This document shows, one piece after another, positions 16,792-26,113 of a stretch of 64,000 bases of DNA. Each line of letters starts with the position of its first letter. Position 1 is the stretch's first letter. The position numbers and the translations under genes are program-made. The notes beneath the pieces were generated by a model that saw only the letters and a list, made by a program, of their open reading frames with translations, was not told the origin of the DNA and ran no database searches. The stretch spans positions 1-64,000 of the forward strand of contig NZ_JABVCF010000015.1 of the NCBI RefSeq assembly GCF_014595955.1. The letters run 5' to 3'. This DNA is from Pseudaminobacter soli (ex Zhang et al. 2022) (lineage in GTDB: Bacteria > Pseudomonadota > Alphaproteobacteria > Rhizobiales > Rhizobiaceae).

Positions 16792-19151
16792 TGCGCGACG
16801 GCTCCAGCGGCTTTCGCCCGAGCCTCGGCGATTGCCGAAAGCAGCCGGTGGGGTGTTACCGGCGTGGTCGCGACCTCGGCGCCCAATGGCCGCAACGCGT
16901 CATTGATTGCATTGGCGATCGCAGCCGGCGGTGCGATGGCGCCGCCTTCGCCGATGCCCTTGACGCCATGCGCCGTGAATGGCGAAGGCGTCTCCATGTG
17001 AACAATCCTGATATCCGGCACCTCGCATGGACCCGGAATGATATAGTCCATGAAGGTCGAAGCCAGCGGCTGACCGTCGGCGTTATAAGGCGATTCCTCA
17101 TACAGGGCGGTGCCGATCCCCTGGGCTACGCCACCCAGGATCTGGCCGTCCACGATGAGCGGGTTGACCAACGTGCCGCCGTCTTCCACCACGACGTAAT
17201 CGAGGATATCGACGGCGCCGAACTCGGGATCCACCGCCACGACGGCCGCATGGGTGGCATAGCTGAAGGTACCGCTGTCGACCTTGGGCTTGTAACCGGC
17301 GGTGACCTCCAGCCCCTCGGGAGCCACGTCGGCCGGCAGGGTCTCCGGCCGCTTGTACCAGGCATTAGCGATCTCGGCGAAGGTGACGCTGCCTCCCGCC
17401 GCCATGACCTTGCCATCGGAAACCGTGACCTGGTCCGGCGAAGACTGGAGCAGATGCGCTCCGATCACCTTGGCCCGTTCCGCGATGATCTCGCACGCGC
17501 GCGACACCGCCCCGCCTGCCATGACCATGGACCGCGACCCCCAGGTGCCGGTGGAATACGGTGTCAGCGCGGTGTCGCCATGCACCAGGTTGATCTGCGC
17601 GGGATCTATGCCGAGGATTTCGTTGGCGACCTGCGCCATCGAGGTTTCCATGCCTTGTCCATGAGAATGGACGCCGATACGCAGCTCCAGTCCACCGTCC
17701 GGCGTTACCCTTGCCGTTGCCTGCTCGAAGCCGGGCACCATCGGTATCCCCCAGCCCGAGTAGACCGTGGTGCCGTGGGCTGCCTGCTCGCAATAGGTGG
17801 CAAAGCCAATGCCCAGCAGACGCCCGTCATCCCCAGCGCTCCCTTGGCGGGCGCGCAATGCGGGCAGGTCGATCGCTTCGACGGCCTTGCGCACGCTTTC
17901 GGGATAGTCACCGCTGTCGAACAGCTTTCCGGTGATGTTGGTGAACGGCATCTGTTCGGGCCGGACCAGGTTGTCCAGCCGCACCTGCGATGGCTCGCGC
18001 CCGGCTTCACGCGCGATCGCATCCACGATCAGCTCGATCGCAAAGCACACACCCGTGCGGGCTACACCGCGGTAGGGCGTGAAGGGCGGCTTGTTGGTGG
18101 CGACCGAAACCGTACGGCAGGCGTAGTAAGGCATCACATAGGGGCCCGGCAGGATGCTGGCGATCTGCGCCGATTCCAGGCAGGCCGAGAACGGCCAGAC
18201 GGAGTATGCGCCGACATCGACGGCGACGTCGGCTTCAATGCCGAGCAGCCGGCCCTCGGCGTCAGCATAGCCAGTGATCCGGTAGTGATGCTCGCGCGTG
18301 TTCGCGGCGGCAACCAGGTGCTCGCGGCGATCTTCGAGCCAGCGAAACGGACGCCTGCGCGTCATCGCCAGCCATGCGATACAGACTTCCTCCGGCTGCA
18401 GGATACATTTGAACCCGAACGCGCCGCCGACATCCGGCGCAACGACATGGATCTGCCGTTCCTCGAGACCGAGGCATTCGGCGAGTCCGGTCCGCATCAT
18501 GTGCGGCAACTGGGTCGAGGTGTAGACGACGAGTTGGTCGAGACGTGAATCCCACCACGCCACCGTGCCCTTCCCCTCCAGCGGAGCCATGCACTGACGG
18601 CTCAGCCTTATCTCCCGCTCCACCTTGATCGCTGCATTGTCGAGGACGGCGCGGTCGCCCTTTTCGATCTTTGTCTCGAGATAGATGTTGTCGGCCCAAT
18701 CCTCGTGCACGCGGACGGCGTCCACCGCCTGGGCCGTGCCGGTATCGGCGAGTACCGGCAGCGCTTCGATGTCCACGTTGACCCGGCTGACCAGGTCTTC
18801 CGCCTGCGCCCGGTTCTCATCGACGCACATCGCCACCAGTTCGCCTGCAAAGCGGACCGTGCCTGTCGCCAGCGGCGGCTGGCTGGAGGGCTTGAAGCCG
18901 GGCAATCCCGAAACGGCCCGGATCGGCTTCACCCCGGCCATATCGGCCGAGGTGAAAACCCGGCCGGCGCAGTCTTCGGGCACATCGACCGAGACGATCC
19001 TGCCATGTGCCAGCGGACTGCGCAGGAATGCAACGTCCTGGAGGCCCGGCATGGAGATGTCTCCGACGAAAAGGCCGCGGCCGCGCATCAGCCGATCGTC
19101 TTCCTTGCGAGGAAGGCGTGCGCCAATGCCGACATTGGCTCTCTCGTTCAT
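16788..19151 (-). CDS. Molybdenum hydroxylase large subunit (CoxL/XdhB-like, not a CO dehydrogenase)
   Basis: 787 residues. The N-terminal hammerhead domain (ARLPRKEDDRLMRGRGLFVG) is followed by Mo-cofactor-binding domains, with VVAPDVGGAFGFK around residue 240 and SHGQGMETSMAQVANE in the C-half. The catalytic glutamate is E735 in GVKGIGEGGAIAPP. The active-site loop reads PYRGVARTGVCF and lacks the AYxCSFR signature of true CO dehydrogenase, so it should hydroxylate a carbon next to nitrogen or an aldehyde, as xanthine, nicotinate or quinoline oxidoreductases do. Soluble LMS heterotrimer. It needs Mo cofactor maturation genes that are not in the window. The substrate is unknown. Confidence 0.88.
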   Translation of the reverse strand: MNERANVGIGARLPRKEDDRLMRGRGLFVGDISMPGLQDVAFLRSPLAHGRIVSVDVPEDCAGRVFTSADMAGVKPIRAVSGLPGFKPSSQPPLATGTVRFAGELVAMCVDENRAQAEDLVSRVNVDIEALPVLADTGTAQAVDAVRVHEDWADNIYLETKIEKGDRAVLDNAAIKVEREIRLSRQCMAPLEGKGTVAWWDSRLDQLVVYTSTQLPHMMRTGLAECLGLEERQIHVVAPDVGGAFGFKCILQPEEVCIAWLAMTRRRPFRWLEDRREHLVAAANTREHHYRITGYADAEGRLLGIEADVAVDVGAYSVWPFSACLESAQIASILPGPYVMPYYACRTVSVATNKPPFTPYRGVARTGVCFAIELIVDAIAREAGREPSQVRLDNLVRPEQMPFTNITGKLFDSGDYPESVRKAVEAIDLPALRARQGSAGDDGRLLGIGFATYCEQAAHGTTVYSGWGIPMVPGFEQATARVTPDGGLELRIGVHSHGQGMETSMAQVANEILGIDPAQINLVHGDTALTPYSTGTWGSRSMVMAGGAVSRACEIIAERAKVIGAHLLQSSPDQVTVSDGKVMAAGGSVTFAEIANAWYKRPETLPADVAPEGLEVTAGYKPKVDSGTFSYATHAAVVAVDPEFGAVDILDYVVVEDGGTLVNPLIVDGQILGGVAQGIGTALYEESPYNADGQPLASTFMDYIIPGPCEVPDIRIVHMETPSPFTAHGVKGIGEGGAIAPPAAIANAINDALRPLGAEVATTPVTPHRLLSAIAEARAKAAGAVAQ

Positions 19152-19195
19152 TGTTGCCGCCTCCCCTCCTCAGCGGTCAGCCTTGACCGGCGCAC

Positions 19196-20425
19196 TTACG
19201 CCTCTTCGTGCTCCGCCAAAACCAGCTTGCGATACTGTTCGGGGTCGGTGGCGCCTTCGCAATTGATGACCAGAACCTTCGCCGTATGGTCAAGGCCGAA
19301 AAGCTGACGCGCCTTCGGGTCGTCGCACAGGGCAAGAAGACCGGCCAGGCCCGCACCTCCGGTTTCACCGGCAGTGATTGCTGGATCGCCATCCAGAGGC
19401 TTCGCGAGGAGGCGCATGGCCGCGACTGCCGCATCGTCCTCGATGCGCACGAAGCCGAATGCACCGGAATCGATCGTCGGCCATGCGAGATGCGACACGG
19501 CAGCACAGGACAGGCCGCCCATGATGGTCTCCAGGTCGCCGCCAACGACCGTCGAGTTTCCTTCGACGGCGCTGGCGAACACGCAGTCGGCCTTGATCGG
19601 CTCCACGATGATGAATTTCGGCGCCCGGTTTCCGAGCAACTGATGGAGCGAAGAGATCATCGCCGCGGCAAGGCCGCCGCACCCCGCCGTCAACATCATG
19701 TGGGTGGGCAGGTCATCGCCCAATTGGGCTACGAACTCCTGCGCCATCACCGAGTAACCGGTCATGCAAAGCGCCGGAATCTTAGTGTAGTGGGGAGTGG
19801 CGGAATCCGAGATCATCATCGCGCCGGGATTGACGTTCGCGTCCTGCTCCGCGGCCTCGTACGCCTCGTCGTAGATTCCGTCGATCCGGACCACCTCGGC
19901 GCCTTCGTCCCGCAGTGCCTGCTCCCGGCCCGGGCTGACGCCGGCGGGGATGTAGATGCGCGCGTGGCAACCCATCCGGCGCGCCGCGCTGGCAACCGAG
20001 AACCCGTGATTGCCGTCGGTTGCGCAGACCAGGCTGACATCGGCCAAGGCTTCGCGGTATTTGCCCTGCAGAAGGTCGAGGTCCGATACCGGCGTGTCGA
20101 GGCGGCCAGCCAGCAGGTCCAAAACTTCGCTGACCGCCGCGAACACCGCGCCGAGCGCCTTGAAGCTCGCAAGGCCGAGCCGCCGGCTCTCGTCCTTGCA
20201 GACAAGGGCACCAAGTCCCAGTCGCGCGGCTGCTCCAGGAAGCCGGTGCAGCGGCGTGACCTGATACTGTGGCCATCCGCCGATCCGGGCCTTTGCCTTA
20301 CGCGAATCGTCGGCGGTAAAGCCGCTGAGATCCGCCAGCCGCGATGAGTTCGCGTCGATCCGCGCGTTGAGCATCGCGGAGCCCTTGAATTGTCCGGCCA
20401 GTTGCAGAATTCGTTCTTCCGCCAT
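19196..20425 (-). CDS. Diaminopropionate ammonia-lyase-like PLP enzyme
   Basis: 409 residues of PLP fold type II. The Schiff-base lysine is K89 in LGLASFKALG. CATDGNHGFSVA (~133-144) carries the family Asp and the Asn of the substrate loop, and GGLAAAMISS (mid) with AGETGGAGLAGLLAL (late) are the phosphate-binding Gly loops. The family eliminates ammonia from 2,3-diaminopropionate to give pyruvate and two ammonia, and relatives act on other beta-substituted alanines. Within this operon it probably deaminates an intermediate after ring opening. The gap to the Mo subunit gene is 44 bp. Assigning exact DpaL activity would be premature. Confidence 0.8.
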   Translation of the reverse strand: MAEERILQLAGQFKGSAMLNARIDANSSRLADLSGFTADDSRKAKARIGGWPQYQVTPLHRLPGAAARLGLGALVCKDESRRLGLASFKALGAVFAAVSEVLDLLAGRLDTPVSDLDLLQGKYREALADVSLVCATDGNHGFSVASAARRMGCHARIYIPAGVSPGREQALRDEGAEVVRIDGIYDEAYEAAEQDANVNPGAMMISDSATPHYTKIPALCMTGYSVMAQEFVAQLGDDLPTHMMLTAGCGGLAAAMISSLHQLLGNRAPKFIIVEPIKADCVFASAVEGNSTVVGGDLETIMGGLSCAAVSHLAWPTIDSGAFGFVRIEDDAAVAAMRLLAKPLDGDPAITAGETGGAGLAGLLALCDDPKARQLFGLDHTAKVLVINCEGATDPEQYRKLVLAEHEEA

Positions 20426-20494
20426 GTTCCCCTCGTGCGCCTTCGCGAGTCTGCCTTGCCGGGTCCTCCGGCAAGGCGTCGATGTTGTGTCAGA

Positions 20495-21526
20495 TCAGTG
20501 CTCGGGTTCCAGGACGATCTTGCCGAAGACGCCACGGCCCTCTGCCATCCGATGTGCTTCGGCTGCATCCTTGAGCGGCAGCTTGGCGCCAATGATCGGG
20601 CGGAGCTTCTTGGCTTCCAGCAGTTTGATGATCGTCGAAAGCTCGTTCATGGTTCCATGATTCGAGCCGATGATGGTGAGTTGCTTGTGCCAGACATGGG
20701 CGGCGTTCATGGTGACCCGATAGCCCGACGAGGCGCCGCAGGTGACCAGACGGCCGAAGCGGGTCAGGCTCATGATGCTGTCTTCCCACACGTCGGCACC
20801 GATGTGTTCGAAGACCACGTCGACACCGCGCTTGTCGGTCAGCCTGCGCACTTCCTCACGGAAGTTCTGCTTCTTGTAGTTGATCATGTAGTCGGCGCCG
20901 AGTTCGAGACCCTTCTCGCATTTCTCGTCGCTACTTGCAGTCCCGATTACCCGCAGGCCGTGCAGCTTGGCGATCTGGAGCGCTGCCAGGCCGATACCGC
21001 TTCCGACCGCATGGATCAGGATGTCCTCGCCCGCACGGATATTGGCGCGGGCCAACTTGTGCCACGCGGTCAGGAACGTGATGTTGGTGGCGGCGCACTC
21101 GGCGAAATCGAGGCCCTTGTACATCGGGATCAGGTTCTGCGCCCGCACCGTGCAATACTGGGCATACCCACCCCAGAGGGCCGAGCCATAGTACTTGTAA
21201 TTCAGGCAGACATTCGGCTCGCCGCGACGGCACGACTCGCAAGTTCCGCAGCCGACGGTGGCATAGACGACGACTGGATCGCCGACTTTGACATTGGTGA
21301 CGTCGGAGCCGATCTCGGCGACCTCGCCGGCGATGTCGCCGCCAGCAATATGCGGAAAGCCCTTGTTGGGACGGTACTCGCCCTTGCGTCCGATGATGTC
21401 GAACCAGTTTACAGACGTCGCCTTCACCTTGATCAGCGCATCCGTGCGGCCGAGCGGAATTGGATCGACGTCCTCGTACTTCAGAACGTCCGGGGTACCG
21501 TACTCGTGATAGAGTGCAGCCTTCAT
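20495..21526 (-). CDS. Medium-chain dehydrogenase/reductase (zinc-binding, quinone reductase/enoyl reductase-like)
   Basis: 343 residues of the MDR superfamily. CGTCESCRRGEPNVC (~94-108) supplies four cysteines of the structural zinc site. The NAD(P) Rossmann segment (AVGSGIGLAALQIAKLHGLR) is around 170-190. The catalytic zinc ligand is not obvious in the position expected for alcohol dehydrogenases (SVNWFDIIGRKG in place of a Cys-containing motif), which favours a reductase of double bonds over an alcohol dehydrogenase. It sits between the PLP enzyme and the DUF1445 protein in the same operon. Confidence 0.82.
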   Translation of the reverse strand: MKAALYHEYGTPDVLKYEDVDPIPLGRTDALIKVKATSVNWFDIIGRKGEYRPNKGFPHIAGGDIAGEVAEIGSDVTNVKVGDPVVVYATVGCGTCESCRRGEPNVCLNYKYYGSALWGGYAQYCTVRAQNLIPMYKGLDFAECAATNITFLTAWHKLARANIRAGEDILIHAVGSGIGLAALQIAKLHGLRVIGTASSDEKCEKGLELGADYMINYKKQNFREEVRRLTDKRGVDVVFEHIGADVWEDSIMSLTRFGRLVTCGASSGYRVTMNAAHVWHKQLTIIGSNHGTMNELSTIIKLLEAKKLRPIIGAKLPLKDAAEAHRMAEGRGVFGKIVLEPEH

Positions 21527-21565
21527 TTAACTAATCTCCAGATAAATCTCAGACGGACAGCGCGG

Positions 21566-22396
21566 TCAGATCGCCGCGACCGCCTCGGAAAGCTTGTCGG
21601 TAACGAACAGGTGGCCCACCTTGTGGGTGATCATGAAATCGATCTTCGAGGCCAGCGCGACGGCCTGTGGTGTGCCACCGCATCCCCAGAAGACGGGTAC
21701 GTCGTCCTCGGCCAATTCGAAGACGCCGGTGTCGAAGTCGGTTCGGTTCAGATCCACGCCGATCAGCGTGGGGTCGCCGATATGGACGGGCGCACCGTGC
21801 GTGGCCGGGAAGCGTGACGTAACCTGCACTGCGCGGACGACCTGATCGCGCTTGACCGGTCGCATCGAGACGACCATCGGTCCGGCGAATCGGCCGGCCG
21901 GAACGCACTGCACGTTGGTCGTGTAGACCGAGACGATCTTGTTTTCGTCCTGGTGGCGCAGCGGAATGCCGGCGTTCAGCAGAGCCTGCTCGAAGGAGTA
22001 GCTGCAGCCGATCAGGAAGCCCACGAGATCGTCGCGCCAGTATTCCGAGATGTCGGTCGGCTGGTCGACCAGAACGCCTTCCTTGTAGACGCTGTAACGC
22101 GGCAGGTCGGTACGCAGGTCGGCCTTCGCCCACTGAGTGATCATCGGGCTGCCGGGATCGGTCACCTCGACGATCGGGCAAGGCTGCGGATTGCGCTGGC
22201 AGAAGATGAGGAACTCAAGCGCGACGTCCTTCGGGAGGATGATCAGATTGGCCTGCGCATAGCCGCGCGCCAGGCCTTCGGTGCCGCCGCTCCAGCGACC
22301 CTCACGGAAGACCGCCCGCAGCTGCTGGGGCGACAACCCCTCCAGATCCTCTTTCGTGACCGTGTCCGCAGCCTTGATCTTCGATTGCACTGTCAT
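21566..22396 (-). CDS. DUF1445 protein (putative hydro-lyase / D-glutamate cyclase family)
   Basis: 276 residues covering the whole DUF1445 domain: GYAQANLIILPKDVALEFLI (~44-63), VGFLIGCSYSFEQALLNAGI (~124-143), and C-terminal VPVFWGCGGTPQAVALASKI. Family members are annotated as putative hydro-lyases. The mitochondrial relative DGLUCY interconverts D-glutamate and 5-oxo-D-proline, which is chemically suggestive next to an oxoprolinase-type HyuAB. First gene of the operon 22396-14768. A strong putative TetR operator lies 30 bp upstream of its ATG. The actual reaction here is unknown. Confidence 0.82.
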   Translation of the reverse strand: MTVQSKIKAADTVTKEDLEGLSPQQLRAVFREGRWSGGTEGLARGYAQANLIILPKDVALEFLIFCQRNPQPCPIVEVTDPGSPMITQWAKADLRTDLPRYSVYKEGVLVDQPTDISEYWRDDLVGFLIGCSYSFEQALLNAGIPLRHQDENKIVSVYTTNVQCVPAGRFAGPMVVSMRPVKRDQVVRAVQVTSRFPATHGAPVHIGDPTLIGVDLNRTDFDTGVFELAEDDVPVFWGCGGTPQAVALASKIDFMITHKVGHLFVTDKLSEAVAAI

Positions 22397-22426
22397 GCTC
22401 GACCCTCCCTGGGATGCTCATCCGTT

Positions 22427-22446
22427 CTAAGTAATAAGTTACTTAC
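22427..22446. promoter_or_regulatory. Putative TetR operator C (upstream of DUF1445/Mo-hydroxylase operon)
   Basis: CTAAGTAATAAGTTACTTAC contains the core AAGTAA-N4-TTACTT as a perfect 6-bp inverted repeat. It lies 30 bp upstream of the ATG at 22396, where a bound repressor would block RNA polymerase or initiation. Confidence 0.78.
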
Positions 22447-22530
22447 TTGCGTGCCGGCCGTCAACACAATGTCAAGCGTGCGAGCAAAAAACTTTAGGTT
22501 GCGCCGCGTTTGCGGCTCAGTCGCGGTCGG

Positions 22531-22558
22531 CCGATGGCGCCACGAGGGGCGCCATCGG
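22531..22558 (-). terminator. Probable terminator of the liv operon
   Basis: A perfect 11-bp stem (CCGATGGCGCC/GGCGCCATCGG) with a 6-nt loop lies 44 bp beyond the livF-like stop. On the minus strand a second small stem (GCCGC/GCGGC) and a run of six T at about 22491-22486 follow. This separates the liv transcript from operator C of the next operon. Confidence 0.6.
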
Positions 22559-22601
22559 TGGTTCCCCCGCTACGCGGGTGATTGAAGAGAGGCCCCCCGC
22601 G

Positions 22602-23327
22602 TCAGCCCTCGTCACCGAGATAGGCTCGCCGGACATGCTGGTCGCGGATCAGATCCTCGCCCCTGCCGTGAAGCGCAATCTGCCCGGACTCCAGCAGGAA
22701 GGAACGATCGCACATCTCGAGCGCGGCGTAGGCATTCTGCTCGACCATGAGGACCGTTGTACCCTGTCGATTGATCTCCATGATGTAGTCGAAGGTCTTC
22801 TGCACGTTGTTGGGAGCCAGACCGAGCGATGGCTCGTCGAATATGACCAGCTTCGGCCGTGACATCAGGGCGCGCCCGATGGCGAGCATCTGCTGTTCTC
22901 CGCCGGAAAGAGTTCCGGCGGCCTGGCCGCGCCGTTCGCCGAGAACCGGGAAGCGATGATAGACGCCGTCCATGTCATCGGCGATCTGCTTCCGGTCGTT
23001 ACGACGATAGGCGCCGATTTCCAGGTTCTCCTCCACGGTCATGAAGGGGAAGATCCTGCGGCCTTCCGGGCAATGGGCGATGCCCATTTCGAGGATGCGA
23101 CGCGGCGATGCATTGGTGATGTCCTCCCCGAGGAAGGAGATTCGGCCGGAGACGGGCGGAAGGAGGCCGGAAATGGCGCGCAGAGTGCTGCTCTTTCCGG
23201 CACCGTTGGCGCCGATCAGCGTGACAAGTTCGCCTTGCTTCACGTCTACCGAGACTTTGTGAAGGACATTGGCCTTGCCGTAGCGGCACTCGATGTTCTC
23301 GACCTCAAGCATGCTTTTGCGCTCCAT
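22602..23327 (-). CDS. Liv-type ABC transporter ATPase (LivF-like)
   Basis: 241 residues. Walker A GANGAGKSS (~39-47), signature LSGGEQQMLAIGRAL (~140-154), Walker B KLVIFDEPSLGLAP (~160-173) and the switch histidine replaced within VLMVEQNAYAAL, as usual for LivF. It overlaps the LivG-like gene by about 23 bp, and a start 5 codons later would still overlap. It energises import with the LivG-like ATPase. Last gene of the operon 27262-22602. Confidence 0.92.
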   Translation of the reverse strand: MERKSMLEVENIECRYGKANVLHKVSVDVKQGELVTLIGANGAGKSSTLRAISGLLPPVSGRISFLGEDITNASPRRILEMGIAHCPEGRRIFPFMTVEENLEIGAYRRNDRKQIADDMDGVYHRFPVLGERRGQAAGTLSGGEQQMLAIGRALMSRPKLVIFDEPSLGLAPNNVQKTFDYIMEINRQGTTVLMVEQNAYAALEMCDRSFLLESGQIALHGRGEDLIRDQHVRRAYLGDEG

Positions 23328-24102
23328 GGCCGAGATAGGCCCGCACCACTTCCGGGTTCTTCTGGATTTCGGCAGGCGGGCCGTTCGCGATGATCTTGCC
23401 GTGGTTGAGGACGACCACGCGATCGGAGACGCCCATCACCATCCTCATGTTGTGTTCGACCAGGAGGATGGTGATCCGCCGCTCGCTGATGCTTGACAGA
23501 AGTTTGCGGAAGCTAAGCGCCTCGGTCGGGTTCATGCCGCAGGCCGGTTCGTCCAGCAGCAGAAGCGACGGCTTGGCGGCAAGGGCGACGGCAATCTCCA
23601 GCAGCCGCTGCTCGCCATAGGCCAGCGAACCGGCGAGTTCCTCTCCCCTATGCCCGAGCCCAACGAAATCAAGGATTTCGCGGACTTCATCCCGCAACTG
23701 CCTTTCCCTGCGCCGGACCTTGGGAAGGGCCAGCAAGGTCTCCCATGTCGAGGCGGCGCTGACCCGATGCAAGCCGATCAGGACGTTCTCGAATACTGTG
23801 TTGTTGCCGAAGATGCTGGTTTTCTGGAACGTCCGCACCAATCCCGCCTCGGCGATCTCGTGCGGACGCAGGCCATTGAGGCGCTGCCCCCTGTAGACGA
23901 TCTCGCCCTGCGTGGCGCGAAGAAAGCCCGAGATGACGTTGAATGCCGTGGTCTTGCCGGCGCCGTTCGGTCCGATCAGGCTTACGATCTCGCCTTCATC
24001 GACGGCGAAGCTGGCATCGGAGATGGCTACCAGACCGCCGAAATGCACGGCGAGGTTATTGACGGCAAGAACAGGCGAGCCAGCCATGCTGTGCGTGTTC
24101 AT
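23305..24102 (-). CDS. Liv-type ABC transporter ATPase (LivG-like)
   Basis: 265 residues. Walker A GPNGAGKTTAFNVISGFL, signature SLAYGEQRLLEIAVAL and Walker B SLLLLDEPACGMNP, with the extra insert (REREQL-like region RRRERQLRDEV) typical of LivG. It overlaps the LivM-like stop by 4 bp. It heterodimerises with the LivF-like subunit on the cytoplasmic face of LivHM. Confidence 0.92.
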   Translation of the reverse strand: MNTHSMAGSPVLAVNNLAVHFGGLVAISDASFAVDEGEIVSLIGPNGAGKTTAFNVISGFLRATQGEIVYRGQRLNGLRPHEIAEAGLVRTFQKTSIFGNNTVFENVLIGLHRVSAASTWETLLALPKVRRRERQLRDEVREILDFVGLGHRGEELAGSLAYGEQRLLEIAVALAAKPSLLLLDEPACGMNPTEALSFRKLLSSISERRITILLVEHNMRMVMGVSDRVVVLNHGKIIANGPPAEIQKNPEVVRAYLGHGAQKHA

Positions 24103-25151
24103 CCCTCCTGCTCCTGGGGATTGCGGCCGAGCGACACGTTCGTCGCCACAACCTGGTCGCGCTTGCTACGGTATGCCGTCCACCACTTGTTGACCGCCGG
24201 CACGATGCCCTGGGGCAAGAAGTAGACGATCAGGATCATGAGCGCGCCATAGATCATCCATTGCACTTCCGGCACCGTGTGCCCCCGCAGGAATTCGGGC
24301 AGCAAGCCGAAGATCACGCCGCCGACCACCGGCCCAGCCAATGTCCCCTTGCCGCCGGACACCACCATGATGACCATGGTAACCGTGTAGATGAACAGGA
24401 AGACGTCGGGATCGACGATACGGACGTAGTGGGCGTACAGACCACCGGCTGCGCCGGCGATCGCGGCAGACGCGATCGCCGCGAGAACCAGATAGCGGGT
24501 CACATCGATACCGACGGACTTGGCCAATGCCTCGTTTTCCCGCAGCGCCACCATGGCCCGGCCAAGCCGGGACTGGATGATCCGCTTGATGACCAAGAAG
24601 GAGAATACGGCGACGCCCAGCACGATGTAGTAGTTGACGATCTTGCGCTGCAGCGGTCCGCTATCGAACCCGGGCAATGCAGTCGCGAGAGGCGGTATGT
24701 TGTTCAGCGCCATCGGACCTTCGGTCAGGTCGACCCAGTTCAGCGCGACCAGCCGCACCACTTCCGCGAAGCTGATGGTGACGATGACGAAATATGCGCC
24801 ACGGACCCGGAACGAAAGCTTGCCGATGAACCAGCCGCACAGGCCGGCCAGCGTAACGCTGCATATCAAGGAAAACCAGGCCGGCTTCGGCGCTAGTACG
24901 AAGGTGTAGGTTTCGGTGATCTGAATATCGAAGCCGAGCGAGACCAGCGCACTCGTATAGGCACCGATCCCGAAGAAGGCGACGTGGCCCAGGCTGAGTT
25001 GCCCCGTATAGCCGAGCAGCAGGTTCAGGCTCATTGCTCCGATGGTGAAGATCCCCATCATGATCAGGACATGGAAGAAATACTGGTCGTGCATGACGAG
25101 GGGCAGGCCAGCGAGTGCGGCCACGAAGAGCCATTGCATGGTCGTGGTCAT
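24099..25151 (-). CDS. Liv-type ABC transporter permease (LivM-like)
   Basis: 350 residues with eight to ten hydrophobic segments. LLGYTGQLSLGHVAFFGIGA (~44-63) is the conserved first cytoplasmic motif of LivM. GRAMVALRENEALAKSVGID (~193-212) is the coupling region contacting the ATPases. It overlaps the LivH-like stop and the LivG-like start by 4 bp each, showing tight coupling. It forms the channel with LivH. Confidence 0.92.
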   Translation of the reverse strand: MTTTMQWLFVAALAGLPLVMHDQYFFHVLIMMGIFTIGAMSLNLLLGYTGQLSLGHVAFFGIGAYTSALVSLGFDIQITETYTFVLAPKPAWFSLICSVTLAGLCGWFIGKLSFRVRGAYFVIVTISFAEVVRLVALNWVDLTEGPMALNNIPPLATALPGFDSGPLQRKIVNYYIVLGVAVFSFLVIKRIIQSRLGRAMVALRENEALAKSVGIDVTRYLVLAAIASAAIAGAAGGLYAHYVRIVDPDVFLFIYTVTMVIMVVSGGKGTLAGPVVGGVIFGLLPEFLRGHTVPEVQWMIYGALMILIVYFLPQGIVPAVNKWWTAYRSKRDQVVATNVSLGRNPQEQEG

Positions 25152-26020
25152 CCGATGCGCTCCGATCTTGCGAACAGTCCGGTGGGCTTGACCATCAGGA
25201 CCAGGATGATGAGCAGGAAGCCCATGGCGTCGCGATAGCCCGACGAGACGTAGCCGGCACCGAACTCCTCGACCAGGGCAAGGACAAACCCGCCAATGGC
25301 GGCTCCCTTCATGTTGCCGAGACCGCCCAGAATCACGATGGCGAACGCCTTCAGCACCGCCAAATTGCCCATCGTCGGCATGACGATGAAGATCGGGCCG
25401 AGCAGGGCGCCGGCTGCAGACGCAAGGCCCGAACCCAGTGCGAAGGTGGCGAGATAGATCACGTTGATATTGATACCCATGAGGGCTGCGGTATCGCGGT
25501 CCTGGAAGGTCGCACGCATGGCCTTGCCCAGTCGCGTGCGCTGGATGATCGTCTGCGCCAGGATTATCAGCGCAATGGCGACGACGAAGACAAAGACGCG
25601 AGACCAGGCAACCGAGACCAGGCCCAACGAAAGCGGCTCTTCGGGGAATGGCGTGGGTATCGACTTGGCAACTCCGCTCCAGATGAGTTGCTCGCCATTC
25701 TGCATGATGATCCAGGCGCCGATCATCACCAGCATCGTGGTGTCGACGTCGGCGCCGCGCAGCTTCCGCAGGAGCGTGTATTCGATGGCCGCGCCGAGCA
25801 GCACCCCGAGAACGATGGCTATGGCGATCGCCAGCAGAAAGTTGACGCCGAGGATCACCGAAAACAGATAAACCATGTAGGCGCCGAACGTGTAGAGCTC
25901 GCCATGAGCGAAGTTCACGACACGCATGATGCCGAAGATGAACGTCAGGCCTATCCCTAGCAGGGCGTAAGTGGACCCTAATATGATGGCATTGACGAGA
26001 TGCTGCAGGAGCTGTTCCAA
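25148..26020 (-). CDS. Liv-type ABC transporter permease (LivH-like)
   Basis: 290 residues, around eight membrane helices, with ILGSTYALLGIGLTFIFGIM at the N-terminus and VNFAHGELYTFGAY typical of LivH, plus the coupling motif RLGKAMRATFQDRDTAALMG. The best start is TTG at 26020, since no upstream ATG gives a sensible N-terminus. A strong hairpin lies between it and the binding-protein gene upstream, which would lower permease expression relative to the binding protein. Confidence 0.9.
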   Translation of the reverse strand: MEQLLQHLVNAIILGSTYALLGIGLTFIFGIMRVVNFAHGELYTFGAYMVYLFSVILGVNFLLAIAIAIVLGVLLGAAIEYTLLRKLRGADVDTTMLVMIGAWIIMQNGEQLIWSGVAKSIPTPFPEEPLSLGLVSVAWSRVFVFVVAIALIILAQTIIQRTRLGKAMRATFQDRDTAALMGININVIYLATFALGSGLASAAGALLGPIFIVMPTMGNLAVLKAFAIVILGGLGNMKGAAIGGFVLALVEEFGAGYVSSGYRDAMGFLLIILVLMVKPTGLFARSERIG

Positions 26021-26055
26021 GCTTACGTTCCCTGTAGAGGCCGGTCAGTTGAGAA

Positions 26056-26084
26056 TGCTCTCCGGAGCCTTCTCGGCTCCGGAG
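26056..26084 (-). terminator. Intercistronic hairpin between binding protein and livH
   Basis: CTCTCCGGAGCC and GGCTCCGGAGAG form a perfect 12-bp stem with a 5-nt loop in the 93-bp gap between the binding protein and LivH. Such structures commonly stabilise the upstream mRNA or attenuate transcription into the permease genes. Confidence 0.6.
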
Positions 26085-26113
26085 AGACCTTCGCGCACGA
26101 AGCTTGAGTTCGC

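Noticed and set aside
16791-18548. Long plus-strand open frame (585 codons) opposite the Mo-hydroxylase large subunit
   Set aside because: It is antisense to a gene with complete family motifs. Its composition (Arg/Asp/His-rich) is that of a high-GC shadow frame, with no recognisable domain.
16788-19151. Annotation as carbon monoxide dehydrogenase
   Set aside because: The active-site loop reads PYRGVARTG and lacks AYxCSFR. The neighbours are amide- and amine-processing enzymes, not CO-oxidation genes.
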